Numbered from the stretch's first letter, positions 1-9,648 are shown. The stretch: 64,000 bases of DNA from Oxalobacter sp. (GCA_016291665.1 JAEEYE010000004.1:54731-118730); one strand, 5' to 3'. The notes: generated by a model not told the origin, from the sequence alone. A program made the numbers and translations.

Positions 1-396
1 AACGTGGCCTGTGGCATCGGCAGCGTGGAAAATGCGCCGTTGGCTGTGGCCACCTTCACGTGTCAGATGGTAGTCGCTTTGTTTGTCTGCATCGCGCGAG
101 AATGGCACACCTTGGTCAATCAGCCAGTCAATCGCTTCACCGCCATGTTCGACGATGAATTTTGTGGCACCTTCATCGCAAAGCCCAGCACCTGCTGTCA
201 ATGTATCGTCAAAGTGACGGTCGGTGCTGTCCAACACGGGATCCAAGACGGCTGCAATACCGCCTTGGGCGAGGTTGCTTGAGCATTCCCAGAAGGTACG
301 CTTACAGAGGATGGCGATTTTCTGGTCTTGTGGCAGGCGCAGGGCGACGGACAGGCCGGCCAAGCCGCTGCCAACGATGACAACATCATATTCCAT
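1..396 (-). CDS. nadB: L-aspartate oxidase, N-terminal part (runs off the left edge)
   Basis: Reverse-strand translation from 396 gives MEYDVVIVGSGLAGLSVALRLPQDQKIAILCKRTFWECSSNLAQGGIAAVLD..., an FAD-binding GxGxxG followed by the NadB 'SSxxAQGGIAAV' motif. Not in the ORF track because it has no stop inside the window. Confidence 0.92.
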   Translation of the reverse strand, partial: MEYDVVIVGSGLAGLSVALRLPQDQKIAILCKRTFWECSSNLAQGGIAAVLDPVLDSTDRHFDDTLTAGAGLCDEGATKFIVEHGGEAIDWLIDQGVPFSRDADKQSDYHLTREGGHSQRRIFHAADATGHV

Positions 397-579
397 GGTT
401 CCCTCCCATTTTCTTGATTGGTATGACTATATGCCAAATTGGCGCATCAGTCATCCTTAATCAGGACTTCTGTGCAGAAAATGGTGGGGAGTAGGGATGG
501 GCGCAGACAAACACAGTCCCAGCGGTCGGCTGGGATCCGTGATGCGCTGTGGGACAATCAGGTCGGGAGGATATTTTGC

Positions 580-828
580 TTAGAACGGTTCGATTGTGGG
601 TTCAATCGAGTGTGCATAAAAATCGTCAAAGGGTGTGGAGAAGCAGTCACCGAAACCGGCGGTGTAGTTGCGTTTGACCCTAAAGAGCTTGTTGATGAAC
701 TGGTGTTTGTAGACGAGCCAGCCTTTGGTGCGCTTGACGATGGTGATTTTGTTGGTTTCAAGGCCACCACAGCCGCCGAAGACGAGTTCACCACTGTAGA
801 CCTTGTTTGCTTTGAAGCGGTTTGCCAT
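580..828 (-). CDS. Small conserved-looking hypothetical protein (MANRFKANKVYSGELVFGGCGGLETNKIT...)
   Basis: Internal ATG at 828 preceded by GGAG; plausible composition; no antisense competitor with better features. Confidence 0.5.
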   Translation of the reverse strand: MANRFKANKVYSGELVFGGCGGLETNKITIVKRTKGWLVYKHQFINKLFRVKRNYTAGFGDCFSTPFDDFYAHSIEPTIEPF

Positions 829-905
829 CTGATTCTCCAAATACCTGATTGACAAAGAAAAACAGCTCGGTAGTATAGCACTGATTATCAGGTTGGGAGA
901 ACTTT

Positions 906-2045
906 ATGCTAAAGAGTCTGCAAAAAGAAGTTGAAGCCGCTATTGATGGATGCCTTTATCGGCAGGAGACAAGTGGCGTTGCCGTCATCGTGAAAATTAG
1001 TGGCCAGACCGTCTACGAAAACTATACCGGGATGGCGGACATTGAGGCAGGCTGTCCGATGGGTGAAGAGACGCTTTTCCGTTATGCGTCGATTTCCAAG
1101 GCGGTGACGAGTTTGGCTGTCATTGCACTGGTTGCGCAGGGTAAGGTGGGCTTGGATGATCCGGTAACAAAGTGGCTCCCGGCATTTACCCCGGCATTGC
1201 CTGATAGCAGAGTACCCGCAATCACGATTAGGCAGCTCTTAAGCCACAGGGCAGGGCTTGATTACCGCTGGGCGCAAAAGAAAGATGGCCCTTATGCGAA
1301 AGCGGGAGTGACAGATGGGTTAGATATCACAGGGATTAGCCTGGCTGAAAATGTCCGGCGTATTGCCTTAGCACCGTTAGCCTTTGAACCGGGGACGGGT
1401 TGGCTTTATTCCTTGGCGCCTGATGTCTTGGGGGCTGTGATTGAGACCGTTACGGGCAAAAATCTGCCAGATGCCATGCAGGCGTTGGTTTTTGATCCAT
1501 TGGGCATCAAGGACATTTCGTTTTATGTGCCGCCAGAAGCAAATAACAGGGTGACTGCCGCATATTATCTCGATGCCGGTAAGAAACTGACGCGGATGGC
1601 AGATGACCAGTTCTTGACTTCTCCCGACGGTCGGTATTTCCATTTTTCACCGCAAAAGGTCTTTCAGCGTGATGAATACCCGTCCGGTGGTGTGGGGCTC
1701 GTTGGTACAGCAAAAAGCCTGATGAAAATCGTGGAAGTCATCCGCACTGGGGATGCCCCGTTTGCGCCGAAGAGTCTAATCCTCCATATGTCCGAGAACT
1801 GCCTAAACGGTATGGAAGCACGTCCTGGCATGGGCTTTGGCTTGGGCTGGGGAATCTTGGTTGACCCTGCTCGTGCGGAAAACACGCCGCAAAGTGTCGG
1901 GACGCGGATGTGGGGCGGTGTCTATGGGTCGAAGTGGTTTACCGATCCTGCGAAGGATCTCTCGGTGGTCAGCATGACGACAACAGCGCTGGATGAGCTG
2001 GTCAATGTGGCTATCAGGAATGCCATTTATATGGCATTGCAGTGA
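906..2045 (+). CDS. Serine hydrolase, beta-lactamase/class C esterase family
   Basis: SxxK-type motif (RYASISKAVTSLA) and the overall beta-lactamase-fold pattern (LLSHRAGL, GTGWLYS, MWGGVYG). Confidence 0.88.
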   Translation: MLKSLQKEVEAAIDGCLYRQETSGVAVIVKISGQTVYENYTGMADIEAGCPMGEETLFRYASISKAVTSLAVIALVAQGKVGLDDPVTKWLPAFTPALPDSRVPAITIRQLLSHRAGLDYRWAQKKDGPYAKAGVTDGLDITGISLAENVRRIALAPLAFEPGTGWLYSLAPDVLGAVIETVTGKNLPDAMQALVFDPLGIKDISFYVPPEANNRVTAAYYLDAGKKLTRMADDQFLTSPDGRYFHFSPQKVFQRDEYPSGGVGLVGTAKSLMKIVEVIRTGDAPFAPKSLILHMSENCLNGMEARPGMGFGLGWGILVDPARAENTPQSVGTRMWGGVYGSKWFTDPAKDLSVVSMTTTALDELVNVAIRNAIYMALQ

Positions 2046-2052
2046 ATGGTTC

Positions 2053-2187
2053 TCAATAGTCCAAACTGCCGGGATTTAGCAGGAAGTCGAGGATGTTGAT
2101 GACTTTGATCATGCTATTTTTCCGCCGAGCAATCAGCTGGTTGAGGTTGAGGTAGTTGTCGCGGTTAATCTGCATTCTTTTCTGCAT
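2053..2187 (-). pseudogene. Short ORF, possible gene remnant (MQKRMQINRDNYLNLNQLIARRKNSMIKVINILDFLLNPGSLDY)
   Basis: Reverse frame is open from 2229 to a TGA at 2053-2055, with no Shine-Dalgarno before the first ATG; resembles the C-terminal end of a larger gene. Confidence 0.25.
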
Positions 2188-2243
2188 TTGTTTCGTGAGT
2201 TCGAGTGACCCGTCAAGAGCGGATTTTATTCAGGTGACTTGCT

Positions 2244-2281
2244 AATGAAGAAAATTGCCCTTTATGACAATTTTCTTCATT
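2244..2281. repeat. Perfect 14-bp inverted repeat (AATGAAGAAAATTG...CAATTTTCTTCATT) with 10-nt loop
   Basis: Seen directly between the serine hydrolase and the DUF4143 gene; no clear T-run, so terminator function is uncertain. Confidence 0.7.
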
Positions 2282-2363
2282 AAATGATGGCGGTCATGGT
2301 TTGCTATACCTTGTTGAAGATTTTTGCCTTTTAGGGCAGATTTCTACAGTTGTGTGTGGGCAG

Positions 2364-3581
2364 TCAAACTCTTTGCGGTGGATGCGCCAGCCACTCTAGT
2401 GCGTTCAATTGGCGGATACCGTTGTGTTCAGTCTCTGGGTCATTGTCTAGTGTGAGCAGGTACTTTGGATAGTGGTCACGGATTTTCTGCAGGGGTCTAA
2501 GTTCCCTTTCAAGCGTTGTTTGGTCGCGCACTGTCGCTGAGACCTGGAAATAGGTTGTGCCATTTTCGTTTTCAGCCACGAAGTCTATTTCCAGGTCGTC
2601 ATATTTACCGATAGTGACTTTGTAGCCTCGGCGTTTAAGTTCAAGGAAGACGATATTTTCAAGGATGTGCCCGGCATCCATCGACTTCTTGCCGAGCAGA
2701 GCGCGCCGCAATCCAATATCTACCACATAGTATTTTTCTAAGGTCTTTAATAGTTGTTTTCCCTTGATATCGTAGCGTTCAGCTCTGTACAGGATAAAGC
2801 TTTCCTCGAGACTCTGTACATAACGTTCCACAGTTTTGAAATCAGCTTTTCTGCCCATGGATGTTAGGGTGTCTGCAATTTTTCGGGTTGAGATACGTGA
2901 GCCGATGCTGTCAAGGAGAAAGCGTGTTGTGCTTTCCAGTAACCTACTGTCGTTGATTTGTTTTCGTGCAAGGATATCCTTCACTATTATCGTGTTGTAT
3001 AGGCCGTTCAGGTATTCTTCAATCTGCCGGGGTATATAGTTGAACTCGATGGCAAACGGGAAAGAAGTGGTTTCGATGTAGTGGCGGTATCGGGTTTCAA
3101 GTGAGACATAGCTATCCTTACCAGCACTGAGGTATTCTGCAAATGACAGTGGCATCATCGCTATTTCTATGTACCGTCCTGTTAGTAAAGTTGCTAACTC
3201 GCCGGAGAGCAGGTTGGCATTTGATCCCGTCAAGTAGATGTCGATGTTCCTGTTAAGAAAGAGGCTGTTGATGACCTCCTGAAAGTTGTCAACCTGTTGG
3301 ATTTCATCGAAGAAGACATACGTCATCTTTCCTGTAGCAAGATGTGCTTTGACATATGCGTGTAGGGCTTTAGGTGCTCTCAAATCTGATGCGTCAAAGT
3401 CTTCGAAGTTGATGCTGATGATTTGGTCTTTCTTGATGCCTTGGTTCAATAGGCTGTCACGGAACTGTGCAAGTAAGGTGGACTTGCCACATCTTCTTAC
3501 ACCTGTGACAACCTTGATGATGTGCTGGTTTTGCCAAGCGACCAACCTGTCTAGATAGGTCTTTCTTTCGATTAGAGCCAT
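2364..3581 (-). CDS. AAA-family ATPase with DUF4143 domain
   Basis: Walker A GVRRCGKST, Walker B YVFFDEIQ, LTGSNANLLSGELATLLTGRY; C-terminal nuclease-like 'ELKRRGYKVTIGKYDDLEIDFVAENENGTTYFQV'. Start taken at the internal ATG 3581 (MALIERKTYLDRLV). Confidence 0.85.
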   Translation of the reverse strand: MALIERKTYLDRLVAWQNQHIIKVVTGVRRCGKSTLLAQFRDSLLNQGIKKDQIISINFEDFDASDLRAPKALHAYVKAHLATGKMTYVFFDEIQQVDNFQEVINSLFLNRNIDIYLTGSNANLLSGELATLLTGRYIEIAMMPLSFAEYLSAGKDSYVSLETRYRHYIETTSFPFAIEFNYIPRQIEEYLNGLYNTIIVKDILARKQINDSRLLESTTRFLLDSIGSRISTRKIADTLTSMGRKADFKTVERYVQSLEESFILYRAERYDIKGKQLLKTLEKYYVVDIGLRRALLGKKSMDAGHILENIVFLELKRRGYKVTIGKYDDLEIDFVAENENGTTYFQVSATVRDQTTLERELRPLQKIRDHYPKYLLTLDNDPETEHNGIRQLNALEWLAHPPQRV

Positions 3582-3589
3582 TTTATTAA

Positions 3590-3657
3590 AAGTTTGTAGA
3601 ATCAATTCCGAATATTGTACCATTCGATGAAGTTTTTGGAATTAAATCCACAAACTT
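3590..3657. repeat. Imperfect 20-bp inverted repeat upstream of the DUF4143 gene
   Basis: AAGTTTGTAGAATCAATTCC (3590-3609) and GGAATTAAATCCACAAACTT (3638-3657); 17 of 20 positions pair. Confidence 0.7.
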
Positions 3658-3708
3658 CTAATTGAGATTAGTGTGCGGACAGTTTGTGCCTTTGATTTCG
3701 ACATAGCC

Positions 3709-3733
3709 AAAAAAAGCCGCAAAAGTTGCGGCT
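3709..3733 (-). terminator. Rho-independent terminator-like hairpin on the minus strand
   Basis: Minus strand AGCCGCAA-CTT-TTGCGGCT followed by T-run. Confidence 0.65.
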
Positions 3734-3804
3734 ATCTGTAATACAATAGCCGCTGAATGAGAGTTATTTACCTCGCCAAGAGTTTCGACGCAAAGGAGGA
3801 CGTA

Positions 3805-4098
3805 ATGACGCAGCAGGAAGATTTGGAAAAGAGTCTCTGTGAGTGGTTCATCCAGTTTGCCCAGAAATCCAGAGAGACCAGCAAGATGGCTGGCAACGCC
3901 CGTTTCTATCCCATCATCGTTAATTACAAGCATTCGCTCAAAAACGAGTTCATCAAGGACATGAACCCTGCTGATACCTCGTTCTCAGAAGATTACTTCT
4001 TATCCGTAGCTCAGAAGATGGTCGAATCTGCCCAGGCGCAGTTTGGGGAAGAAGAACCGACCATCAATCAGATTGCATCATTGTCGGCTATTGGGTGA
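3805..4098 (+). CDS. Hypothetical protein (MTQQEDLEKSLCEWFIQFAQKSRETSKMAG...)
   Basis: Internal ATG at 3805 preceded by AGGAGG; acidic, coherent small protein. Confidence 0.6.
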   Translation: MTQQEDLEKSLCEWFIQFAQKSRETSKMAGNARFYPIIVNYKHSLKNEFIKDMNPADTSFSEDYFLSVAQKMVESAQAQFGEEEPTINQIASLSAIG

Positions 4099-4160
4099 TT
4101 GGCGCTAATTCTTATCCTTATCCTGCAAGTCACGCTTGCGCACTATGACAGTAGGGCGTT

Positions 4161-4245
4161 GATGTTAGTTTTTCGGACAAATCATGCATATTTTGTCTGA
4201 CATTTCATGCAAATTTTGACCGTCATTTGATACATATTTTGCGTG
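4161..4245. repeat. Degenerate tandem array, exact 23-bp period (consensus CATGCAWATTTTG-N5-ATTT)
   Basis: CATGCATATTTTG at 4183, CATGCAAATTTTG at 4206, GATACATATTTTG at 4229; a weaker preceding unit around 4161. Confidence 0.7.
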
Positions 4246-4401
4246 TTCAGTTTGGTTTGCAATCCGGTTTGGGCGACATGTTTTGAAATTGGCGTGGCTG
4301 TGTCCTATGCTATACGTCAGGCAGCAAAGCAGCACCCCTAATGTCTTGTAGACGCGTCATTAAGGATGCTGTGAATTGCAAGTAGAAGGGGATTTCTGGT
4401 T

Positions 4402-5964
4402 CTACGGATTTTCCGCATTGCCCTCTAGGACTTCCTCAACAGTATCGACAACTGACGTTTCCTCAGCTTCCTTAGCTACTTTGTCAGGAATCGCGGTCGC
4501 ATTTTTCGCAATGATGCGTTCTTCCTGTGGTTCGTTCTGTTCCCATCCACCACCTAAAGCCAGGAAGATGGCAATCTGGTCATCCGCGAGTTTGGCGCTC
4601 GACGCGGCATAGACGCCTTCATCAATCACGTAGGAGCGTTCCGCATCGAGTTTGGAGAGGAAGTCGATCCGGCCGTGACGGTACAACCGCGTGGTTTGGG
4701 AACTTGCCAGGGCGCTCTGGTCACGGGCGGCCTTAAGCGATGCATTCCGTTCAAGTTCCCTGGCGTAGTTCGTGAGGGCACTTTCCGTTTCCCGCAGGGC
4801 ATTTAAGACCGTGGCGTCAAAGCGTGCGTATGCAGCCTGGGTATCGGCTTCAGCTTCCTTTATTCGTGCCCGGGCAGTGCCTGTATCCGGTATCGTCCAG
4901 GAAATCAAAGGACCAATTCCCCAGCGGTAAGCGTTTGTTTCACCAAAGTCGGTCAGGCGGGCGGTAATCCCTCCAGAGAGTCCCAGGCTGATGCTAGGGT
5001 AAAGGTCAGCGGTTGCCACACCAATGCGGGCGTTCATTGCGGCTAACATTCTTTCGGCTTGGCGGATGTCCGGACGCCGGCGGATGAGTTCAGCCCCATC
5101 TCCAATCGGAATCGGCTGTTTTAAGTGCGGGATGCGTGAGCAGTTCCCGACTGTGCTGACCAAAGCGTTTGGTACTTCACCGGTTAAGACAGAAAGGCGG
5201 TAAATTGCGTTTTTCTGCTGGGCCTGTAATGGGGGGATGGTTGCATTCATTGCTTCGTATTGGGAGCCCACACGTGCGACTTCAATGACTGTTGTGCGCC
5301 CAGCTTTCGCAAGCTGTGATGTCGTGCGGTAGAAGTCCTTTAACAGGGCAGCGGAGCGTTGGGCAATCTTTACACGGTAACCGGATGAACAGGCATCAAC
5401 ATACGCTTTGGCGGTGTCGGCTGCGACCGTGACCTGTGCAAGGTCGTAAGCTGCTTGGGCTGCATCGGCTGAGGCACTGGCAGACTCAATCCCGCGGGCA
5501 ATCTTGCCAAAGAGGTCTACCTGGTAAGAGACGTTGATCCCTGTATCCCCCGTCCATTTGTCGGCATAGCGGTGTGGGACACCGTTGGCGGCAGCAGAAG
5601 ACCGTCCAAACTTAGGCAGTGCTGAGACATCAACCTGCGGTACACGTCCCATTTCGACTTCTTCTAAAATCGCCCGGGACTTGGCAATGTTCGCCGCAGC
5701 AATCCGTAAGTCGGTGTTTTCTGACAAGGCTTTTTCAATCAGGCTGTTTAAGAGCTCATCGTCATAAAGCCGCCACCAATGTTCTGGCAGCGGGTTTTGT
5801 GAAAAGGCTTTATGGTGGCCGGATGCAAAAGGCGTATTGCTCTCAGCCTTGTTGGCGACAGCGTCTTCTGGGATCTTGTAGTCAGGCCCCACGGTCGTAC
5901 AGCCCGTTAGGGCAATGGCGCCCAAGGCAGCCATGACCAGGGTTAAGAGTCGTTTTTTCTTCAT
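4402..5964 (-). CDS. Outer-membrane efflux lipoprotein, NodT/OprM family
   Basis: Lipobox LTGCTTVGPDYKIPE; 'WWRLYDDELLNSLIEKAL' and 'IRRRPDIRQAERMLAAMNARIGVATADLYPSISL' signatures. Confidence 0.93.
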   Translation of the reverse strand: MKKKRLLTLVMAALGAIALTGCTTVGPDYKIPEDAVANKAESNTPFASGHHKAFSQNPLPEHWWRLYDDELLNSLIEKALSENTDLRIAAANIAKSRAILEEVEMGRVPQVDVSALPKFGRSSAAANGVPHRYADKWTGDTGINVSYQVDLFGKIARGIESASASADAAQAAYDLAQVTVAADTAKAYVDACSSGYRVKIAQRSAALLKDFYRTTSQLAKAGRTTVIEVARVGSQYEAMNATIPPLQAQQKNAIYRLSVLTGEVPNALVSTVGNCSRIPHLKQPIPIGDGAELIRRRPDIRQAERMLAAMNARIGVATADLYPSISLGLSGGITARLTDFGETNAYRWGIGPLISWTIPDTGTARARIKEAEADTQAAYARFDATVLNALRETESALTNYARELERNASLKAARDQSALASSQTTRLYRHGRIDFLSKLDAERSYVIDEGVYAASSAKLADDQIAIFLALGGGWEQNEPQEERIIAKNATAIPDKVAKEAEETSVVDTVEEVLEGNAENP

Positions 5965-5974
5965 GGCTTACCCC

Positions 5975-6874
5975 TTATTTTGCCTCTTCTTTTTTCTGGT
6001 CATCGTCACTTGGCAGCACTTCAACGGTCACGGTCTGGCCGGAAATGAGTTTCACATCAGCTGGCAGGTTGTCAAAGTCAACACGGACCGGGATACGCTG
6101 GACCAAGCGGACCCAGTTGAATGCTGGGTTGATGTTCTGCATCAAACGGCCACCGGTTGTCCTTTCACGGTCTTCAATACCACGGGAAATACTGTTGACA
6201 TGGCCTTCCAAGACACGGTCATCAGCCATCAGTTTGATCTTGGCTTTGTTGCCGGCCTTGATTGATGGCAACTTCGTTTCTTCAAAGTAGCCTTCGACAT
6301 AGTAGGAATTCCTGTCGACTAAAGCCATGACGGCCTTGCTGGCGTTCACATAAGAACCTTCACGCAAATCCAGGTTGGTGACAATCCCGTCGACTGATGC
6401 GACAACGCGGGTGCGGTCTAAGTCCAGCTGGGCTTTATCTCTGGCAACCGTCGCCTGCAAAAGCGCAGCGCGGGCGGTGTCGACCTTGGCGCGGCCCTGT
6501 TCAGTCACTTCGGTGGCAACCAAGTCAGATAAGGCTTCATTACGTTTGGATTCTCGGATGGCCTGTTCCAGCGTCACTTTAGCGGAGGCTTCAGCCGCCT
6601 TGGCCTGGCGCAGGGCGAGGTCAAAGCGGGAACGGTCGATTTCAAAGAGTACGTCGCCCGCATTGACAATCTGGTTGTCTTTGACGTTCACCTTGGTAAC
6701 GAGTCCTGAGACGTCAGGTGCAATCTGGATGACGTCGGCTTTGATGCGTCCGTCACGGGTCCATGGGTCGTTTTCATAATGGATCCAGAGACGCCAGCCG
6801 ACAAAGACAGCCAAAAGGACGATGGCGATAGTGATGATGTAGCGCCTTGCGCCGGTAAAAAAGTTCGCATTCAT
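5975..6874 (-). CDS. HlyD/EmrA-AaeA family periplasmic adaptor
   Basis: Single N-terminal TM, 'IAPDVSGLVTKVNVKDNQIVNAGDVLFEID' biotinyl-lipoyl-like domain. Start at the internal ATG 6874, overlapping the upstream stop. Confidence 0.9.
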   Translation of the reverse strand: MNANFFTGARRYIITIAIVLLAVFVGWRLWIHYENDPWTRDGRIKADVIQIAPDVSGLVTKVNVKDNQIVNAGDVLFEIDRSRFDLALRQAKAAEASAKVTLEQAIRESKRNEALSDLVATEVTEQGRAKVDTARAALLQATVARDKAQLDLDRTRVVASVDGIVTNLDLREGSYVNASKAVMALVDRNSYYVEGYFEETKLPSIKAGNKAKIKLMADDRVLEGHVNSISRGIEDRERTTGGRLMQNINPAFNWVRLVQRIPVRVDFDNLPADVKLISGQTVTVEVLPSDDDQKKEEAK

Positions 6875-7089
6875 GATAAGAAAGACCTGCAAAGATTAAA
6901 TACGGTGATACAGATGCCTAAGACGACACAGAACATGGCAATATCAAAAAGCGGCGGATGCCAGACATGGCGGTAAAAGCCAACCCGGGCCAAGAGTTTG
7001 GATAAAAGCCTTGTTGCGAAGATGGCAACCAGGGAAGTTATCATCAGCCAGGGAAAGTACATGCCGAAAAAACTGAATTCGCCAATCAT
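6871..7089 (-). CDS. DUF1656 (AaeX-like) small membrane protein
   Basis: 72 aa, two TM segments, sits between a FUSC protein and an HlyD protein as in aaeXAB-type operons. Confidence 0.85.
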   Translation of the reverse strand: MIGEFSFFGMYFPWLMITSLVAIFATRLLSKLLARVGFYRHVWHPPLFDIAMFCVVLGICITVFNLCRSFLS

Positions 7090-9146
7090 ATGCTCTCCAG
7101 TGCAATAGGGGTTTTCGGGGTATAAGGTTGCGCGTCCGGGAACAGGTCGCTGCGGATGCTCGTCAACGCAGCAATGGCGGCGTTTTTCCGGACGGTGGAA
7201 GCCATCATGCAGACTTCCTGCATCAAGGCGTCAAACTCGGCAATCAAGCCATCCTTTTTAGAGGTATCCTGTGACTCGATATAGTCAGACATGTTGGCCA
7301 GTAACGGTTTGATGGTGACGCCGTTTTTTTCCAGCCTCGACTGCATCGATCGGATACGGGCCATGTTGATGCCCAAGCGCATCTGACGGACCAATGTGTC
7401 CAAGGTCATGTCTTGGCGTGGGTCGCGGCCAGATAAGCGCGGCGCTAAGAGGTTCACACGGTCGACCATCTTGATGATGGTCTCTAAAACGGATGGGGCA
7501 CGGGTGTTTTTCGTGAGGTTCACAATATCCTGACGGATGTTCTTGATCATTCGTCCCGTGGTCCAGGCATAGTCAAAGGAGCGGAAGACCACCGCACACA
7601 ACAGGCACAATGTAATCCCGCCACACTGGGCAAAGCCCTGCCCGTTGATAAACGAGGTCATATTCGCCATATCGAGGTCATACATCGTCGTCGTAGACCA
7701 GATGCCCATCATGAAAATCGTACAGCCTAAGCTGATTGGACGCCTTGCGATAAAGATGGAGGAAATGAAGATGACCGGCGCAAAGCACATCATCAGCATT
7801 TCAAAGCTGTGCGTGGAAAACATCACGACCAGCACATAAAAGTAGGCGGCCGGCAGCCCGATAATCGTGAATTTGAGGATGGTCTTGAGTGCCCCTACAC
7901 CGTTATCTAAAATCACAAACGAGATAAAGAAGATACTAGCCATGGTCGGAGCCACGAACCCGGTGCTCCAGCCGCTTGCGACCCAGATCAGCATGATTAA
8001 GGTGATGGAGACACCGCCTGCGACTGCCAGGTAGGCGCTTAACGTCTTGTCGTTGTGTAAGACGGACAAAGGCAGTGGCATTTTTTTCGGCATCCTGTCA
8101 AAGCGTCCGTTGATGGCATCGGTAATCGCCTGGCGTCTTGTCGCACAGCCTTCACAGGCGGAAATGAGTTTTTCGATATCGGTAATGAGCCGGATGACTT
8201 GGGTGTCGACCCAGTTTGACGTCGCATCAATCGTCGGGGTAATGCCGCGCATGGCTTTGCGCATCTTATCGGCTGAGGTGACCGTATAGTCGCGCCGTGC
8301 AATCCAGCCGGCAAAGGACTGCAAAAATGTTTCAACTGGCTCAGGCATCTGGCAGGATTTCCGTAAGGCGGTTAGGTTTTCTTCAATCGAGCTGACCACG
8401 GGGATCATCGTGGTCAAGCGGTCTTGGAGCATCCGGATGCCATTGATTGCCCAACGCTCATTCGTCACATCAAATGGGAGGTTGGCGGTCAGAACACGCA
8501 GGTTGCTGAGTAAGGTGACCGCAGAGACACTGTCCTTGATCCCGTCAGTGGCGTTGCCCTTCAAGATTCCACAGGTCCAGCGCTGCATCGTTTCCCAGAT
8601 ACCGTCCAACTGGCCGACGACCCGGGGGCCGATCTTGCTTGGGAAAATCAGGCTGTGGCAGATGAGGCAGGAAGCAAAGCCGATACCCGTTTCAATGCCG
8701 CGTGACCAGGCGGTATCCATGATGTATTGGATGTTGATGAACTTCATATCGGCGATGATGCTCGCCATGATGACGGGAACGGTCCAGCCTGCCACGGTAA
8801 AGGTATAGGCGCTCGTTGTGCGTTTTAACATCGACAGGTAGAGGCACCCGCCAATCCAGGCGCCTGTTAAGATGCAGAGCAGCCACGTGTAGTTGATGAA
8901 TGAGATGATGAAAACCGATGCGGCGACAACGCCAAACAGGGTTCCTACAAAGCGTGAGAGGGAGCGTACGGCAATACTGCCGGCAGCAATCGGCAGTGAC
9001 AGGATGGTTGTTGCCATTGGGGCCCAGAAAGGGCGTGGCTGGCCGGTAGCCAAGGCCACATACATGGCAAGCGCAGCCGCACAGACGCAACGGAATGCAA
9101 AAAGCAGTTCGTCTTTAGTGGGCCATTTGAGGAAGTGGTGCAGCAT
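7086..9146 (-). CDS. FUSC family (AaeB-like) inner-membrane exporter
   Basis: Two blocks of TM helices; 'ATGQPRPFWAPMATTILSLP'. Start at internal ATG 9146, overlapping the upstream marR stop (TAATG). Confidence 0.87.
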   Translation of the reverse strand: MLHHFLKWPTKDELLFAFRCVCAAALAMYVALATGQPRPFWAPMATTILSLPIAAGSIAVRSLSRFVGTLFGVVAASVFIISFINYTWLLCILTGAWIGGCLYLSMLKRTTSAYTFTVAGWTVPVIMASIIADMKFINIQYIMDTAWSRGIETGIGFASCLICHSLIFPSKIGPRVVGQLDGIWETMQRWTCGILKGNATDGIKDSVSAVTLLSNLRVLTANLPFDVTNERWAINGIRMLQDRLTTMIPVVSSIEENLTALRKSCQMPEPVETFLQSFAGWIARRDYTVTSADKMRKAMRGITPTIDATSNWVDTQVIRLITDIEKLISACEGCATRRQAITDAINGRFDRMPKKMPLPLSVLHNDKTLSAYLAVAGGVSITLIMLIWVASGWSTGFVAPTMASIFFISFVILDNGVGALKTILKFTIIGLPAAYFYVLVVMFSTHSFEMLMMCFAPVIFISSIFIARRPISLGCTIFMMGIWSTTTMYDLDMANMTSFINGQGFAQCGGITLCLLCAVVFRSFDYAWTTGRMIKNIRQDIVNLTKNTRAPSVLETIIKMVDRVNLLAPRLSGRDPRQDMTLDTLVRQMRLGINMARIRSMQSRLEKNGVTIKPLLANMSDYIESQDTSKKDGLIAEFDALMQEVCMMASTVRKNAAIAALTSIRSDLFPDAQPYTPKTPIALESI

Positions 9147-9601
9147 TACGCGTTGTCCCGGATGGCCTTTCCCAGTTCGCACAAAACTTTCAGGGTGGTC
9201 TTCAGTTCTGTGGGGTCGATGTTTTTAAAGAGGTTGGCCCTAAAGGGTTTCATCGCAGCCATCAGGGTTTCAATTTTCTCGCGCCCATTCTCTGTCAAGG
9301 AGAGGAGTTTGGCGCGACGGTCACTGGCATCTTCCTTGCGGGTCATGATGCCAGCAGCGGTCAACTGGTCAATGACTCGGACAACGGAGGAGGGATCAAG
9401 GCCCAAGGCACTAGCAACTTCACCGGGGCGCACGCCGTCACCCATCTGGTAGATCAAGGCAGCTGGCCAGGCGGTTGCCTGGGAAAAGCCGTATTGCGTC
9501 GCAAAACGGTCGCCTGCGGTGCGGTAGGCACGGCCAACCCGTGTCAGTTCATGGCACAGGCGCATCAAGAGCTCATCGTATTCAGGGGTGGTTTCTTGCA
9601 T
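9146..9601 (-). CDS. MarR family transcriptional regulator
   Basis: wHTH 'GVRPGEVASALGLDPSSVVRVIDQLTAAGIMTRKEDASDRRAKLLSLTENGRE'. Confidence 0.92.
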   Translation of the reverse strand: MQETTPEYDELLMRLCHELTRVGRAYRTAGDRFATQYGFSQATAWPAALIYQMGDGVRPGEVASALGLDPSSVVRVIDQLTAAGIMTRKEDASDRRAKLLSLTENGREKIETLMAAMKPFRANLFKNIDPTELKTTLKVLCELGKAIRDNA

Positions 9602-9648
9602 AGGTAATATTTTGAATCCAAACTATTGCGACGCACATTATTATCATC

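Noticed and set aside
4161-4245. CRISPR array
   Set aside because: The repeats are contiguous with a 23-bp period and no unique ~30-bp spacers; no cas genes in the window. The same applies to 37183-37250.
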